From positions 6,806-14,169 of the forward strand of contig DMQT01000021.1 of the NCBI GenBank assembly GCA_003455595.1: a DNA stretch of 7,364 nt. Direction: 5' to 3'. A program made the translations under genes and the position numbers. Position 1 is the first letter of the stretch, and each line of letters begins with the position of its first letter. The notes under the pieces were generated by a model. It was not told where the DNA came from. It was given only the letters and a program-made list of their open reading frames with translations, and did no database searches. Positions 1 through 5,676 of the stretch are shown in pieces. Source of the stretch: Betaproteobacteria bacterium (lineage in GTDB: Bacteria > Pseudomonadota > Gammaproteobacteria > Burkholderiales > Sulfuriferulaceae).

Positions 1-316
1 CAAGAAACAAGCCGATAGCAAGGGTAGAGCGCGTCAGCATATCGAGTGCAGCGGCGGGACTCGGTGCGGTCTGGTTTTCCAGACTCTGCAACAGCTTTTC
101 CGCCTCTTTACACAGCAGGGTGACACCTTGCAGGCCGACCATTTCGATCGCGCCGCAGACCTGATGAAAGTGCGTGCGCGCAGTGCGTAAAGTGGCAGGG
201 TCGTCCTGCGCCGGATTGAACTGGCTCAATGCATCGTGGGTTTTCAGCAAGGCCTGGTCAATCTCGTCCTTCACCCAGCTCAGCGGGCCACTATCGTATT
301 CCTGAATCTCGCTCAT
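1..316 (-). CDS. chpA: ChpA/PilL chemotaxis-type histidine kinase, N-terminal fragment
   Basis: This is the first 105 codons of a gene that continues beyond the left edge. The start is ATG at 316-314, with AGGA eight bases upstream. The opening residues (about 8-22, containing SGPLSWVKDEIDQAL) and the segment HFHQVCGAIEMVGLQG (residues 49-64) resemble the first helical histidine-phosphotransfer module of ChpA/PilL, the large CheA-like kinase of the type IV pilus chemosensory system. His51 sits where the phosphorylated His of the HxxKG Hpt motif would be, with Cys54 at the Lys position. Known ChpA proteins carry several Hpt-like domains, then the kinase core, a CheW-like domain and a receiver; none of those later parts is visible here. 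It is the last gene seen in the pilGHIJ operon, 36 bp after pilJ. Identity rests on this module plus context. Whether H51 is a live phosphosite is unknown, because N-terminal modules of ChpA can be degenerate. Confidence 0.85.
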   Translation of the reverse strand, partial: MSEIQEYDSGPLSWVKDEIDQALLKTHDALSQFNPAQDDPATLRTARTHFHQVCGAIEMVGLQGVTLLCKEAEKLLQSLENQTAPSPAAALDMLTRSTLAIGLFL

Positions 317-352
317 GATGCGCGTCCTAGTAGGCTGGCGGTAACTGCAGGG

Positions 353-2476
353 TCAGGCCAGTTTGAAGCCGGAAATGGATTTCTTCAGGTCGGCAGCCAG
401 GCCGCTCAATGCACCGATCGAGGTTGCTGTTTGCTCGGTACCCGAAGACGTCTGTTCGGTAATGCTTTGAATGCCCTGCATGTTGCGCGCCACTTTGGCA
501 GCGGCTGCAGCCTGGGTTTCGGTGGCGGCCGAGATGTTTTCGATCAGCGTCGCCAGATTGCGCGACACCTGGCCAATTTCGGCCAGTGCCTGGCCTGCGG
601 CGTCAGACAGCTTCGCGCCCTCGACCACACCCTGCGTACTGGTTTCCATCGCGGCGACCGCGTCGTGTGTATCGGACTGAATGGTTTTCACAATCGCGGC
701 AATCTGTTTAGTCGCCTGACCGGAACGTTCCGCCAGCCGCTGCACTTCTTCAGCCACCACCGAGAAGCCGCGCCCGGCTTCACCGGCCGATGCAGCCTGG
801 ATTGCGGCGTTCAGCGCCAGTACGTTGGTTTGTTCGGTAATGTCGGAAATCAGTTCGACGATTTCGCCAATTTCCTGCGATGACTCACCCAGGCGCTTGA
901 TTCGCTTCGCCGTATCTTGAATCTGCTCGCGGATGCCGTTCATGCCGGCAATCGAATTTTGCACTGCATGGGTGCCTTTTTCGGCAGCTTCCAGTGACTG
1001 GTGTGCCACTTGCGCGGATTGGCTGGCGCTCACCGACACTTCGTTAATCGATTGCGACATGTCCAGAATCGCGGCCGAGGTGTCCTCAATCTCTTGTGAT
1101 TGGCGTTGCGCCGCTGCACGCAGTTCGTCCGACAGTAGTTGTGCTTTGCTGGTCGTGCTGTCCACCTGCTCGGTCGCACGGTTAATCCCGCTGACCAGCA
1201 TGCGCAACTCGTCAATGGTGAAGTTGATCGAGTCGGCAATTGCACCGGTAATGTCTTCGTTTACCGTGGCGTTGGTGGTCAGGTCGCCTTCGGACAGGTC
1301 GCCCAACTCGTTCAACAGGCGCAGAATGGCTTCCTGGTTACGTTTGTTTTCGGTTTCACTCAACAATGCGCGTCGTTTGGATTCGTTGGCGTTGATATAA
1401 GCAAACAGCGCCAGACCGGCCAGACCCAGCAAACCGGCCAGTGTGGCCAGCACATTGCCAATCGAACCGATGGACTCGTATGCGCTGACGGCTTTTTCAC
1501 CGCTAGCCAATAGCTGATCGCTCCCACCGAAAATGCCGCCGCCCGCCTGTTTGGCTTGCAGCACCGGCTGGATGTTGGCCAGCACGCTGTTGATTTTGCT
1601 TTCAAACGGTGCAAATTCCTTGGCCATTTCGTCGAGTTTGGAGCGGATGTCGGCATTGCCGACGGCGGTCAGACGCATTTTTTCGTTGCCATCGCGCAGA
1701 CCCAGTAAGTTGGCTTTGAACAATGTCGTGTCTTTACCGAGCAAGAAAATGGCGTCCTGGTCTACCGTATCGAATGAGAGCAATGTATTGGCATTCTTGG
1801 CGACCCGCTGGGTCAGCATCACCATCTGGTTGGCCAGTGAAATTTGACGCTGGCTCAGGTTGGCATCGGCCATCAGGCCGACCAGCTGTTCCGACAGTTC
1901 AAGCAGTTCGGCGCTGGATTTGTTGATGCTGCCAATGTCGCTACGCAAGTTGACCAGCACGTTTTGCTGTCCCAGGATGGTCTTGATTTGTGCCGAAATC
2001 GGTTTCCAGCTGCCATTGATAGTGGACAGCAGCGGCTGTATCGAATCGGGTGAAGCCGGTATGCTGCTGTTTCCGCTCATCAGCCCATCCAGATCGGTCC
2101 CGTAGCGTATTTCGCTCTGTTTCAGCGACTTGAACGCATCAGGGCTACCGAGCAGCGCCAAACCCGCATTTTTTGCGATACGCTGCGACAGCATCTGCAT
2201 CTCGGCTGCGGTACCGACATATCCTACCTTATGCCCCACCTGTATCGTGTTGTAGATCAGCAGCCCTGCCGACAAGACCACCAGGGCGAGACCGCCGCCT
2301 AGCGTGATGCTGTATTGCTTTTCGAGCGGCAGGTGGCCAATCACAGGCACCATGCCGGGCGCCTTGGCGGTAATTTTGCGTAGGCCATTCATGATGAGGG
2401 TGGTGTGCTGGGGTTCACCGGCAATTTTTTTGTTTTTGTTGGATTTGAGATTGAAGCTGGGGAAGGTGATGGCCAT
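353..2476 (-). CDS. pilJ: PilJ, type IV pilus methyl-accepting chemoreceptor
   Basis: This is a 707-residue inner-membrane receptor that feeds surface or pilus signals to the PilI-ChpA kinase complex. In order it has a basic cytoplasmic N-terminus of about 54 residues, TM1 (about 55-79), a periplasmic part with two PilJ-N type helices ([11 protein letters not shown] about 94-104; [11 protein letters not shown] about 220-230), a Gly-rich stretch (about 310-320), TM2 (about 338-361), a HAMP region (about 383-433) and a long coiled-coil signalling domain. The hairpin tip (about 544-585) contains [20 protein letters not shown], the most conserved MCP segment, where adaptor and kinase dock. The protein ends in FKLA, without the NWETF-like pentapeptide that tethers CheR/CheB in some MCPs. 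ATG 2476 is chosen because GGAGA lies seven bases upstream; the upstream in-frame ATG at 2497 has no ribosome site. It lies 45 bp after pilI and 36 bp before chpA. Confidence 0.95.
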   Translation of the reverse strand: MAITFPSFNLKSNKNKKIAGEPQHTTLIMNGLRKITAKAPGMVPVIGHLPLEKQYSITLGGGLALVVLSAGLLIYNTIQVGHKVGYVGTAAEMQMLSQRIAKNAGLALLGSPDAFKSLKQSEIRYGTDLDGLMSGNSSIPASPDSIQPLLSTINGSWKPISAQIKTILGQQNVLVNLRSDIGSINKSSAELLELSEQLVGLMADANLSQRQISLANQMVMLTQRVAKNANTLLSFDTVDQDAIFLLGKDTTLFKANLLGLRDGNEKMRLTAVGNADIRSKLDEMAKEFAPFESKINSVLANIQPVLQAKQAGGGIFGGSDQLLASGEKAVSAYESIGSIGNVLATLAGLLGLAGLALFAYINANESKRRALLSETENKRNQEAILRLLNELGDLSEGDLTTNATVNEDITGAIADSINFTIDELRMLVSGINRATEQVDSTTSKAQLLSDELRAAAQRQSQEIEDTSAAILDMSQSINEVSVSASQSAQVAHQSLEAAEKGTHAVQNSIAGMNGIREQIQDTAKRIKRLGESSQEIGEIVELISDITEQTNVLALNAAIQAASAGEAGRGFSVVAEEVQRLAERSGQATKQIAAIVKTIQSDTHDAVAAMETSTQGVVEGAKLSDAAGQALAEIGQVSRNLATLIENISAATETQAAAAAKVARNMQGIQSITEQTSSGTEQTATSIGALSGLAADLKKSISGFKLA

Positions 2477-2483
2477 TTTTTTG

Positions 2484-2488
2484 TCTCC
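2484..2488 (-). promoter_or_regulatory. Ribosome binding site that fixes the pilJ start
   Basis: On the minus strand GGAGA is followed by seven bases (CAAAAAA) and then ATG at 2476-2474. The alternative in-frame ATG at 2497-2495, which would add seven residues, has no purine-rich sequence in front of it and lies on the 5' side of this site. Confidence 0.75.
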
Positions 2489-2521
2489 GCGTAGCATGTG
2501 CTAATGAATGGGTGTTGTGGC

Positions 2522-3028
2522 TTATAAACCGGCTTGCAGGAATTCCGGATGGGTGACCAGTGCGCGCATATCGAGCGTTTTCCAGTTCACGTCGTGCGTA
2601 TCCGCGTGGGTGCCGCTGATCCACGGCGCATTACCGGCTGTCGCTAGCCGTTTTTCTTCGATACTGCGCAGTCCCAGTGTCTGATTCACCAGCAGCGCGG
2701 CGTTTACAGCAAAACGGTCATGTACCAGCAACAGCCGTGTATCCGCATCGGGCGTGATGGCTGATTGGCCAATGAAACCAGGCAGGTTTACCACGCTGTA
2801 GAGCTTGCCGCGAATGTTGGAGACGCCCATGAACCAGGGCTGCGCCATCGGCACTCTGACCCACGGCATGGGGGCGATTACTTCGCTGATATCGGCCAGG
2901 TCAATCAGCCAATTTTCATCGCCCACGCGCACCCCCAGGCTGGTTGCAAGCGTGGTGCGTGACGCGGCATTTTGCAGGCGGGCGCTGAGCTCCTGCTGGA
3001 ATTGTCGGAGGCTTACGCGTTTGGACAT
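2522..3028 (-). CDS. pilI: PilI, CheW-like adaptor of the Pil-Chp system
   Basis: This is a 168-residue soluble scaffold protein that couples the PilJ receptor to the ChpA kinase. A CheW fold fills most of it from about residue 28. The diagnostic segment is WFMGVSNIRGKLYSVVNL (residues 65-82), with the NIRG turn typical of CheW-family proteins and close to the WFLG..NIRG..Y form known in PilI. The C-terminal WKTLDMRALVTHPEFL (about 149-164) fits the PilI ending. An ATG 21 codons further upstream is in frame but lies inside pilH, and the CheW-family N-terminus fits MSKRVSLRQF, so ATG 3028 was chosen. Its Shine-Dalgarno is poor, so translation may depend on coupling from pilH, which ends 25 bp upstream. 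A general CheW protein is the alternative, but the PilG/H/J neighbours make PilI much more likely. Confidence 0.93.
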   Translation of the reverse strand: MSKRVSLRQFQQELSARLQNAASRTTLATSLGVRVGDENWLIDLADISEVIAPMPWVRVPMAQPWFMGVSNIRGKLYSVVNLPGFIGQSAITPDADTRLLLVHDRFAVNAALLVNQTLGLRSIEEKRLATAGNAPWISGTHADTHDVNWKTLDMRALVTHPEFLQAGL

Positions 3029-3053
3029 GGTATAAAAGTGAGCCCGTGAGAGA

Positions 3054-3416
3054 TTACAGCGAACGAATTTTCTGCAATAGGGCCGCACCATCGATGGGCT
3101 TGGTCATGTACTCGATGGCGCCTTGGCGCATGCCCCAGATTTTGTCGGTTTCCTGGTTTTTGGTGGTACACAGAATCACTGGTATGTGTTTGACTTCGTC
3201 GTCGCGGGAGATCGCACGCGTTGCCTGAAAGCCATTCATGCCGGGCATCACCACATCCATCAGAATCAGGTCGGGTTTGAGCAGCTTGGCTTTTTCGAGC
3301 GCTTCGGTGCCATTTTCAGCCATGTTGATCTCATAGCCATTCTTGCCCAGCAAATCAGCCAGAAAAAAACGTTCGGTAGGAGAGTCGTCCACAATCAGGA
3401 TGCGTTGGATAGCCAT
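3054..3416 (-). CDS. pilH: PilH, CheY-like response regulator
   Basis: This is a 120-residue stand-alone receiver domain with no output domain. The acidic pocket is D10-D11, the phosphoacceptor D54 (LILMDVVMPGMNG), the switch Thr T84 and the Lys K106 (YMTKP). The segment KNQETDKIWGMRQGA with Trp94 closely resembles known PilH proteins. In Pseudomonas, PilH is one of two receivers of the Pil-Chp kinase; it opposes PilG or drains phosphate and so favours pilus retraction and directional control. That role is inferred here from family and context. The start is ATG 3416, preceded by GAGGA with short spacing. An ATG five codons upstream (3431) is in frame but lies on the 5' side of this site. The gene begins 20 bp after pilG and ends 25 bp before pilI. 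Confidence 0.95.
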   Translation of the reverse strand: MAIQRILIVDDSPTERFFLADLLGKNGYEINMAENGTEALEKAKLLKPDLILMDVVMPGMNGFQATRAISRDDEVKHIPVILCTTKNQETDKIWGMRQGAIEYMTKPIDGAALLQKIRSL

Positions 3417-3436
3417 GGTGTCCTCAATCAATCAGG

Positions 3437-3838
3437 TTAGGCCGCAGCGCGCTGTGTGGTGTGGCGTTGCACGGCGCTGAGCAGGGTGTCTTTGGTAAAT
3501 GGTTTGGTCAGGTATTCGTTGGAGCCCACCATGCGTCCTCGCGCCTTGTCGAACAGGCCGTCCTTACTCGACAGCATGATCACCGGCGTGGCGCTGAAGC
3601 GGGCATTTTTCTTGATGAGCGTACAGGTCTGGTAGCCATCCAAACGCGGCATCATGATGTCGACGAAAATGATCTCGGGCGCGTGCTCGGTGATTTTGGC
3701 CAGTGCGTCGAAGCCGTCTTCAGCCAAAATAACCTGACAGCCGGCCTGGTTCAGAAAAATTTCCGCACTGCGGCGGATGGTGTTGCTATCGTCGATCACC
3801 ATCACTTTGATACCCGTCAGATTTTTGCTGTCGCTCAC
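3437..3838 (-). CDS. pilG: PilG, CheY-like response regulator
   Basis: This is a 133-residue single receiver domain and the first gene of the pilus chemosensory operon. Residues D16-D17, phosphoacceptor D60 (IIFVDIMMPRLDG), S90 and K112 (YLTKPF) form a complete phosphorylation site. The GIKVMVIDDSNTIRRSAE start and the MLSSKDGLFDKARGRMVGS segment (about 88-106) are characteristic of PilG. In known systems phospho-PilG promotes pilus extension and activates adenylate cyclase through FimL/FimV-type partners; those partners are not in this window. The initiator is GTG at 3838-3836, supported by GAGGT five bases upstream. No ATG initiator occurs close by in the same frame before the conserved domain. 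PilG and PilH are neighbouring paralogues but have diverged clearly, so this is not a recent duplication. Confidence 0.95.
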   Translation of the reverse strand: MSDSKNLTGIKVMVIDDSNTIRRSAEIFLNQAGCQVILAEDGFDALAKITEHAPEIIFVDIMMPRLDGYQTCTLIKKNARFSATPVIMLSSKDGLFDKARGRMVGSNEYLTKPFTKDTLLSAVQRHTTQRAAA

Positions 3839-3971
3839 GTTGTACCTCGTTGCAATTAATCGGTTTGTCGCCCGCTGGCCTGGGTGTTCAAGGCGGATTG
3901 TTTGGCTTGTAATTGGGTAACGGACACAACGTCGTAATCTTTAGTAATCCATTTTATCCAGTAGTGAGTGG
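3839..3971 (-). other. pilG leader / rubredoxin-pilG intergenic region
   Basis: These 133 bp lie between the rubredoxin stop and the pilG start, both on the minus strand. There is no inverted repeat with a T run after rubredoxin, so read-through from rubredoxin into pilG is possible. An AT-rich patch at 3934-3960 contains a TAAAAT-like -10 (minus strand, 3956-3951), but I see no matching -35 at 16-18 bp. The same patch holds GATTAC twice at a 10-bp period (minus strand). A 23-codon reading frame starting with GTG at about 3927 has no ribosome site and is not called. The pilG promoter probably lies here, but I cannot place it. Confidence 0.4.
3844..3848 (-). promoter_or_regulatory. Ribosome binding site supporting the GTG start of pilG
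   Basis: GAGGT lies five bases before GTG 3838-3836 on the minus strand. It is the best Shine-Dalgarno in the pil operon and is the reason for accepting a non-ATG initiator. Confidence 0.75.
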
Positions 3972-4148
3972 TTAAATTTCGATCAACTCAAAGTCGTCCT
4001 TGCGCGCGCCGCAATCCGGGCAAGTCCAGTTGGGCGGGACATCATCCCAGCGTGTGCCGGGCGCAATGCCGTCATCCGGGCTGCCTTTCTCTTCTTCATA
4101 GATATATCCGCAGATCACACACATGTAGCTTTTGTAAGGGGCGTCCAT
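3972..4148 (-). CDS. Rubredoxin, small iron electron carrier
   Basis: This is a 58-residue protein with the two iron-binding knuckles of rubredoxin: C10-V-I-C13-G-Y and C43-P-D-C46-G-A. The core between them (PDDGIAPGTRWDDVPPNW, about 24-41) holds the conserved aromatic residues and the Pro-Gly turn. The C-terminal RKDDFELIEI is a common ending for short rubredoxins. One Fe is bound by four cysteines; the protein shuttles single electrons in the cytoplasm, often to oxygen or peroxide reductases or hydroxylases. The partner is not identifiable here. ATG 4148 is used because an in-frame stop lies seven codons upstream; Met9 (4124) is the only alternative before the first knuckle. The site before ATG 4148 is weak, and a much stronger Shine-Dalgarno lies about 38 bp upstream before an out-of-frame ATG. 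It is divergent from thiD. Confidence 0.95.
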   Translation of the reverse strand: MDAPYKSYMCVICGYIYEEEKGSPDDGIAPGTRWDDVPPNWTCPDCGARKDDFELIEI

Positions 4149-4167
4149 CGCACAGGCACTTTTCGGT

Positions 4168-4173
4168 TAAAAT
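4168..4173 (+). promoter_or_regulatory. Candidate -10 box for the thiD-thiE-hemL operon
   Basis: TAAAAT, in the context CGGTTAAAATGCGC, lies 51 bases before the thiD ATG and matches the sigma-70 -10 at 5 of 6 positions. At 17-bp spacing the -35 would fall on CCATCG (4145-4150), a poor match that overlaps the rubredoxin start codon. Only the -10 half is supported by sequence. Confidence 0.3.
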
Positions 4174-4177
4174 GCGC

Positions 4178-4206
4178 ATTCTATTCCTCCCTATGCACAA
4201 TGTCTT
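4178..4206 (-). promoter_or_regulatory. Candidate rubredoxin promoter
   Basis: On the minus strand AAGACA (4206-4201) and TAGAAT (4183-4178) are separated by exactly 17 bp. They match the sigma-70 -35 at 4 of 6 positions and the -10 at 5 of 6. Transcription would begin near 4171, leaving a leader of about 22 bases before the rubredoxin ATG. The -35 hexamer falls mostly in the loop of the inverted repeat at 4194-4212. If this promoter is correct, the GGGAGG at 4191-4186 is spacer DNA and not a ribosome site. Confidence 0.35.
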
Positions 4207-4212
4207 TGTGCA
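4194..4212. repeat. Perfect inverted repeat in the rubredoxin-thiD divergent region
   Basis: TGCACAA (4194-4200) and TTGTGCA (4206-4212) are exact 7-bp inverted repeats around a five-base centre, TGTCT. The repeat lies 12 bases before the thiD ATG and on the rubredoxin-promoter side of the divergent gap. It could be a dimeric regulator operator or a small RNA hairpin in the thiD leader. No T run follows it, so it is not an intrinsic terminator. The regulator is unknown. Confidence 0.55.
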
Positions 4213-4224
4213 GCCGCCGCGACC

Positions 4225-5049
4225 ATGACAGACGATTTGCCACCCATCGTACTCACTTTTGCAGCCACTGATCCGAGCGGCGGTGCGGGCATACAGGCCG
4301 ACATTCTGACGCTCACCAGCATGGGTTGCCATGCCTTGTCGGTGGTGACGGCGATTACCGTGCAGGACACGGTGGGGGTAGAAGACTATTTCCCTATAGA
4401 CGCCGAATGGATCGCCGATCAGGCGCGTAGCGTGCTCGAAGATATGCCGGTGGCGGCGTTCAAGATCGGCATGCTGGGCAGCGTTGAAGCGATTGCGGCG
4501 ATTGCCGAGATCGTTAGCGATTATCCGGATATTCCGCTGATTCTGGACCCGATCCTGGCGTCCGGGCGTGGCGACGAACTGGCCAATGAAGACATGCACG
4601 CCGCGCTGCTGGATATGCTGATCCCGCAAACCACCATCCTCACGCCGAACAGCGTGGAAGTGCGGCGGCTGGTGCAGGATGAAGGCGACGACGCGGCTGA
4701 ATATTCGCTGGAAGAATGTGCCCAGCGACTGATTGATCTGGGCTGCGAATACGTGCTGATTACCGGCACGCACGAACACACGCCGCAGGTATTCAACACC
4801 CTGTACAACGAGCACGGCGTGGTACGGCGCGATGCCTGGGACCGTCTGCCGGGCAGTTATCATGGCTCCGGCTGCACGCTGGCGTCAGCGATTGCGGCAG
4901 CGTTGGCGCATCGGCTGGATTTGTCCGAAGCGGTGCGTGAAGCACAGGAATTCACTTACGAAGCATTGCGTGCAGCGTTTCGGCCGGGCATGGGGCAGCT
5001 GATTCCGAATCGCCTGTTTTGGGCGCGTGAAAGCGACAAACCGCAATGA
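4225..5049 (+). CDS. thiD: ThiD, hydroxymethylpyrimidine (phosphate) kinase
   Basis: This 274-residue ribokinase-fold enzyme phosphorylates 4-amino-5-hydroxymethyl-2-methylpyrimidine and its monophosphate to HMP-PP, the pyrimidine half of thiamine. Visible motifs are ATDPSGGAGIQAD (14-26) at the substrate site, Q47 in ITVQDTVGV matching the HMP-contacting Gln of the family, KIGMLG (80-85), DPILASGRGDE (108-118), TPN (140-142), GTH (181-183) and the anion-hole and catalytic segment HGSGCTLA with C217. The usual GTGC is GSGC here, and the usual AGTDPS is AATDPS; both agree with the betaproteobacterial form as I remember it. Length is normal. ATG 4225 directly precedes the conserved strand; the sequence before it has no good Shine-Dalgarno. 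I see no TPP riboswitch (CUGAGA-type) motif in the short leader. It is the first gene of thiD-thiE-hemL, and its TGA overlaps the thiE ATG. Confidence 0.95.
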   Translation: MTDDLPPIVLTFAATDPSGGAGIQADILTLTSMGCHALSVVTAITVQDTVGVEDYFPIDAEWIADQARSVLEDMPVAAFKIGMLGSVEAIAAIAEIVSDYPDIPLILDPILASGRGDELANEDMHAALLDMLIPQTTILTPNSVEVRRLVQDEGDDAAEYSLEECAQRLIDLGCEYVLITGTHEHTPQVFNTLYNEHGVVRRDAWDRLPGSYHGSGCTLASAIAAALAHRLDLSEAVREAQEFTYEALRAAFRPGMGQLIPNRLFWARESDKPQ

Positions 5050-5672
5050 TCGGCGGACTCTACGCGATTACGCGGGAAACCGACGACACCGCGCAGTTAT
5101 TGCGTGAGGTATCCGCAGCGCTCAACGGCGGCGCCAGCGCCGTGCAATATCGCGACAAGAGCGGCGACGCAGCGCGCCAGCACGAGCAGGCCAGTGAATT
5201 GCTGATGTTGTGCCGGCGTCACGCCGTACCGCTTATCATCAACGACAGCCTGCGTCTGGCCGATCTGGTCGGCGCGGACGGCGTACACCTCGGGTGCGAC
5301 GATGGTGCGGTGCGCGAAGCGCGCATCATCCTCGGTGCGCAGCGCATTATCGGCGTGTCGTGTTATCAAAGTCTCGAGCTGGCTCTTGCGGCGCAGGAGA
5401 CGGGTGCCGATTATGTGGCGTTTGGCAGTTTTTATCCTTCCACCACCAAGCCGGACGCGCCGCGCGCCAACCGGGTCTTGCTGCAGCAAGCCAGCGGCGT
5501 GCTGCAACTGCCCATCGTAGCGATCGGCGGCATCACGCCAGACAATGCCGAACCGCTGATTGAAGCCGGTGCCGACGCGATCGCCGTGATTGAAGCCCTG
5601 TTCGGCGCGCCGGATATCCAGGCCACGGCGCGCCGTTTCGCCGAACTATTTATTGCTGAAACTGAAGACTGA
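5046..5672 (+). CDS. thiE: ThiE, thiamine phosphate synthase
   Basis: This 208-residue TIM-barrel enzyme joins HMP-PP, the product of the ThiD activity encoded just upstream, to hydroxyethylthiazole phosphate, giving thiamine phosphate. Recognisable elements are LYAIT at the first strand, QYRDKS (34-39) for pyrophosphate binding, IINDS (64-68), [10 protein letters not shown] (77-86) with metal-binding acidic residues, GVSCY (103-107), the [10 protein letters not shown] loop (127-136), and the phosphate-binding VAIGGI (158-163) and AVIEALF (180-186) near the C-terminus. Many relatives have Ser where Glu183 stands in the last motif. The start ATG 5046 overlaps the thiD stop as ATGA, so translation is probably coupled. 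Length is normal for a single-domain ThiE. The order matches the pathway: ThiD makes one substrate and ThiE uses it. The thiazole branch genes are not in this window. Confidence 0.95.
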   Translation: MIGGLYAITRETDDTAQLLREVSAALNGGASAVQYRDKSGDAARQHEQASELLMLCRRHAVPLIINDSLRLADLVGADGVHLGCDDGAVREARIILGAQRIIGVSCYQSLELALAAQETGADYVAFGSFYPSTTKPDAPRANRVLLQQASGVLQLPIVAIGGITPDNAEPLIEAGADAIAVIEALFGAPDIQATARRFAELFIAETED

Positions 5673-5676
5673 CACC

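Noticed and set aside
236..883. Plus-strand 215-codon open frame opposite pilJ
   Set aside because: It is antisense to well-supported PilJ and chpA coding sequence, has a low-complexity composition (many C, G, R, H) and matches no family I know.
3054..3838. pilG/pilH as a recent tandem duplication
   Set aside because: The two receivers share only the family motifs and differ throughout in the way expected of the ancient PilG and PilH lineages.
3857..3928. Minus-strand 23-codon frame starting with GTG in the pilG leader
   Set aside because: It has no ribosome site and no recognisable product, and is too short to support from sequence alone.
4149..4224. TPP riboswitch upstream of thiD
   Set aside because: The gap is only 76 bp, less than a normal THI element plus expression platform, and the conserved CUGAGA and the P4-P5 core are not present.
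4172..4228. Plus-strand 18-codon frame (MRILFLPMHNVFVQPPRP) whose TGA overlaps the thiD ATG
   Set aside because: The ATGA overlap is suggestive of a leader peptide for thiD, but no Shine-Dalgarno precedes either Met and the ATG overlaps the candidate -10, so it may not even be transcribed.
4096..4863. Minus-strand 255-codon open frame opposite thiD
   Set aside because: It mirrors the thiD codon structure and is rich in R, H and Q, as expected of a shadow. Only its last 27 codons, from the ATG at 4179 with its own Shine-Dalgarno, are kept as a finding.
5590..5676. 29-codon N-terminal extension of HemL
   Set aside because: It lies inside thiE, is arginine-rich and absent from the family. MTRNEELF at 5677 gives the standard length and puts the PLP Lys at 265.
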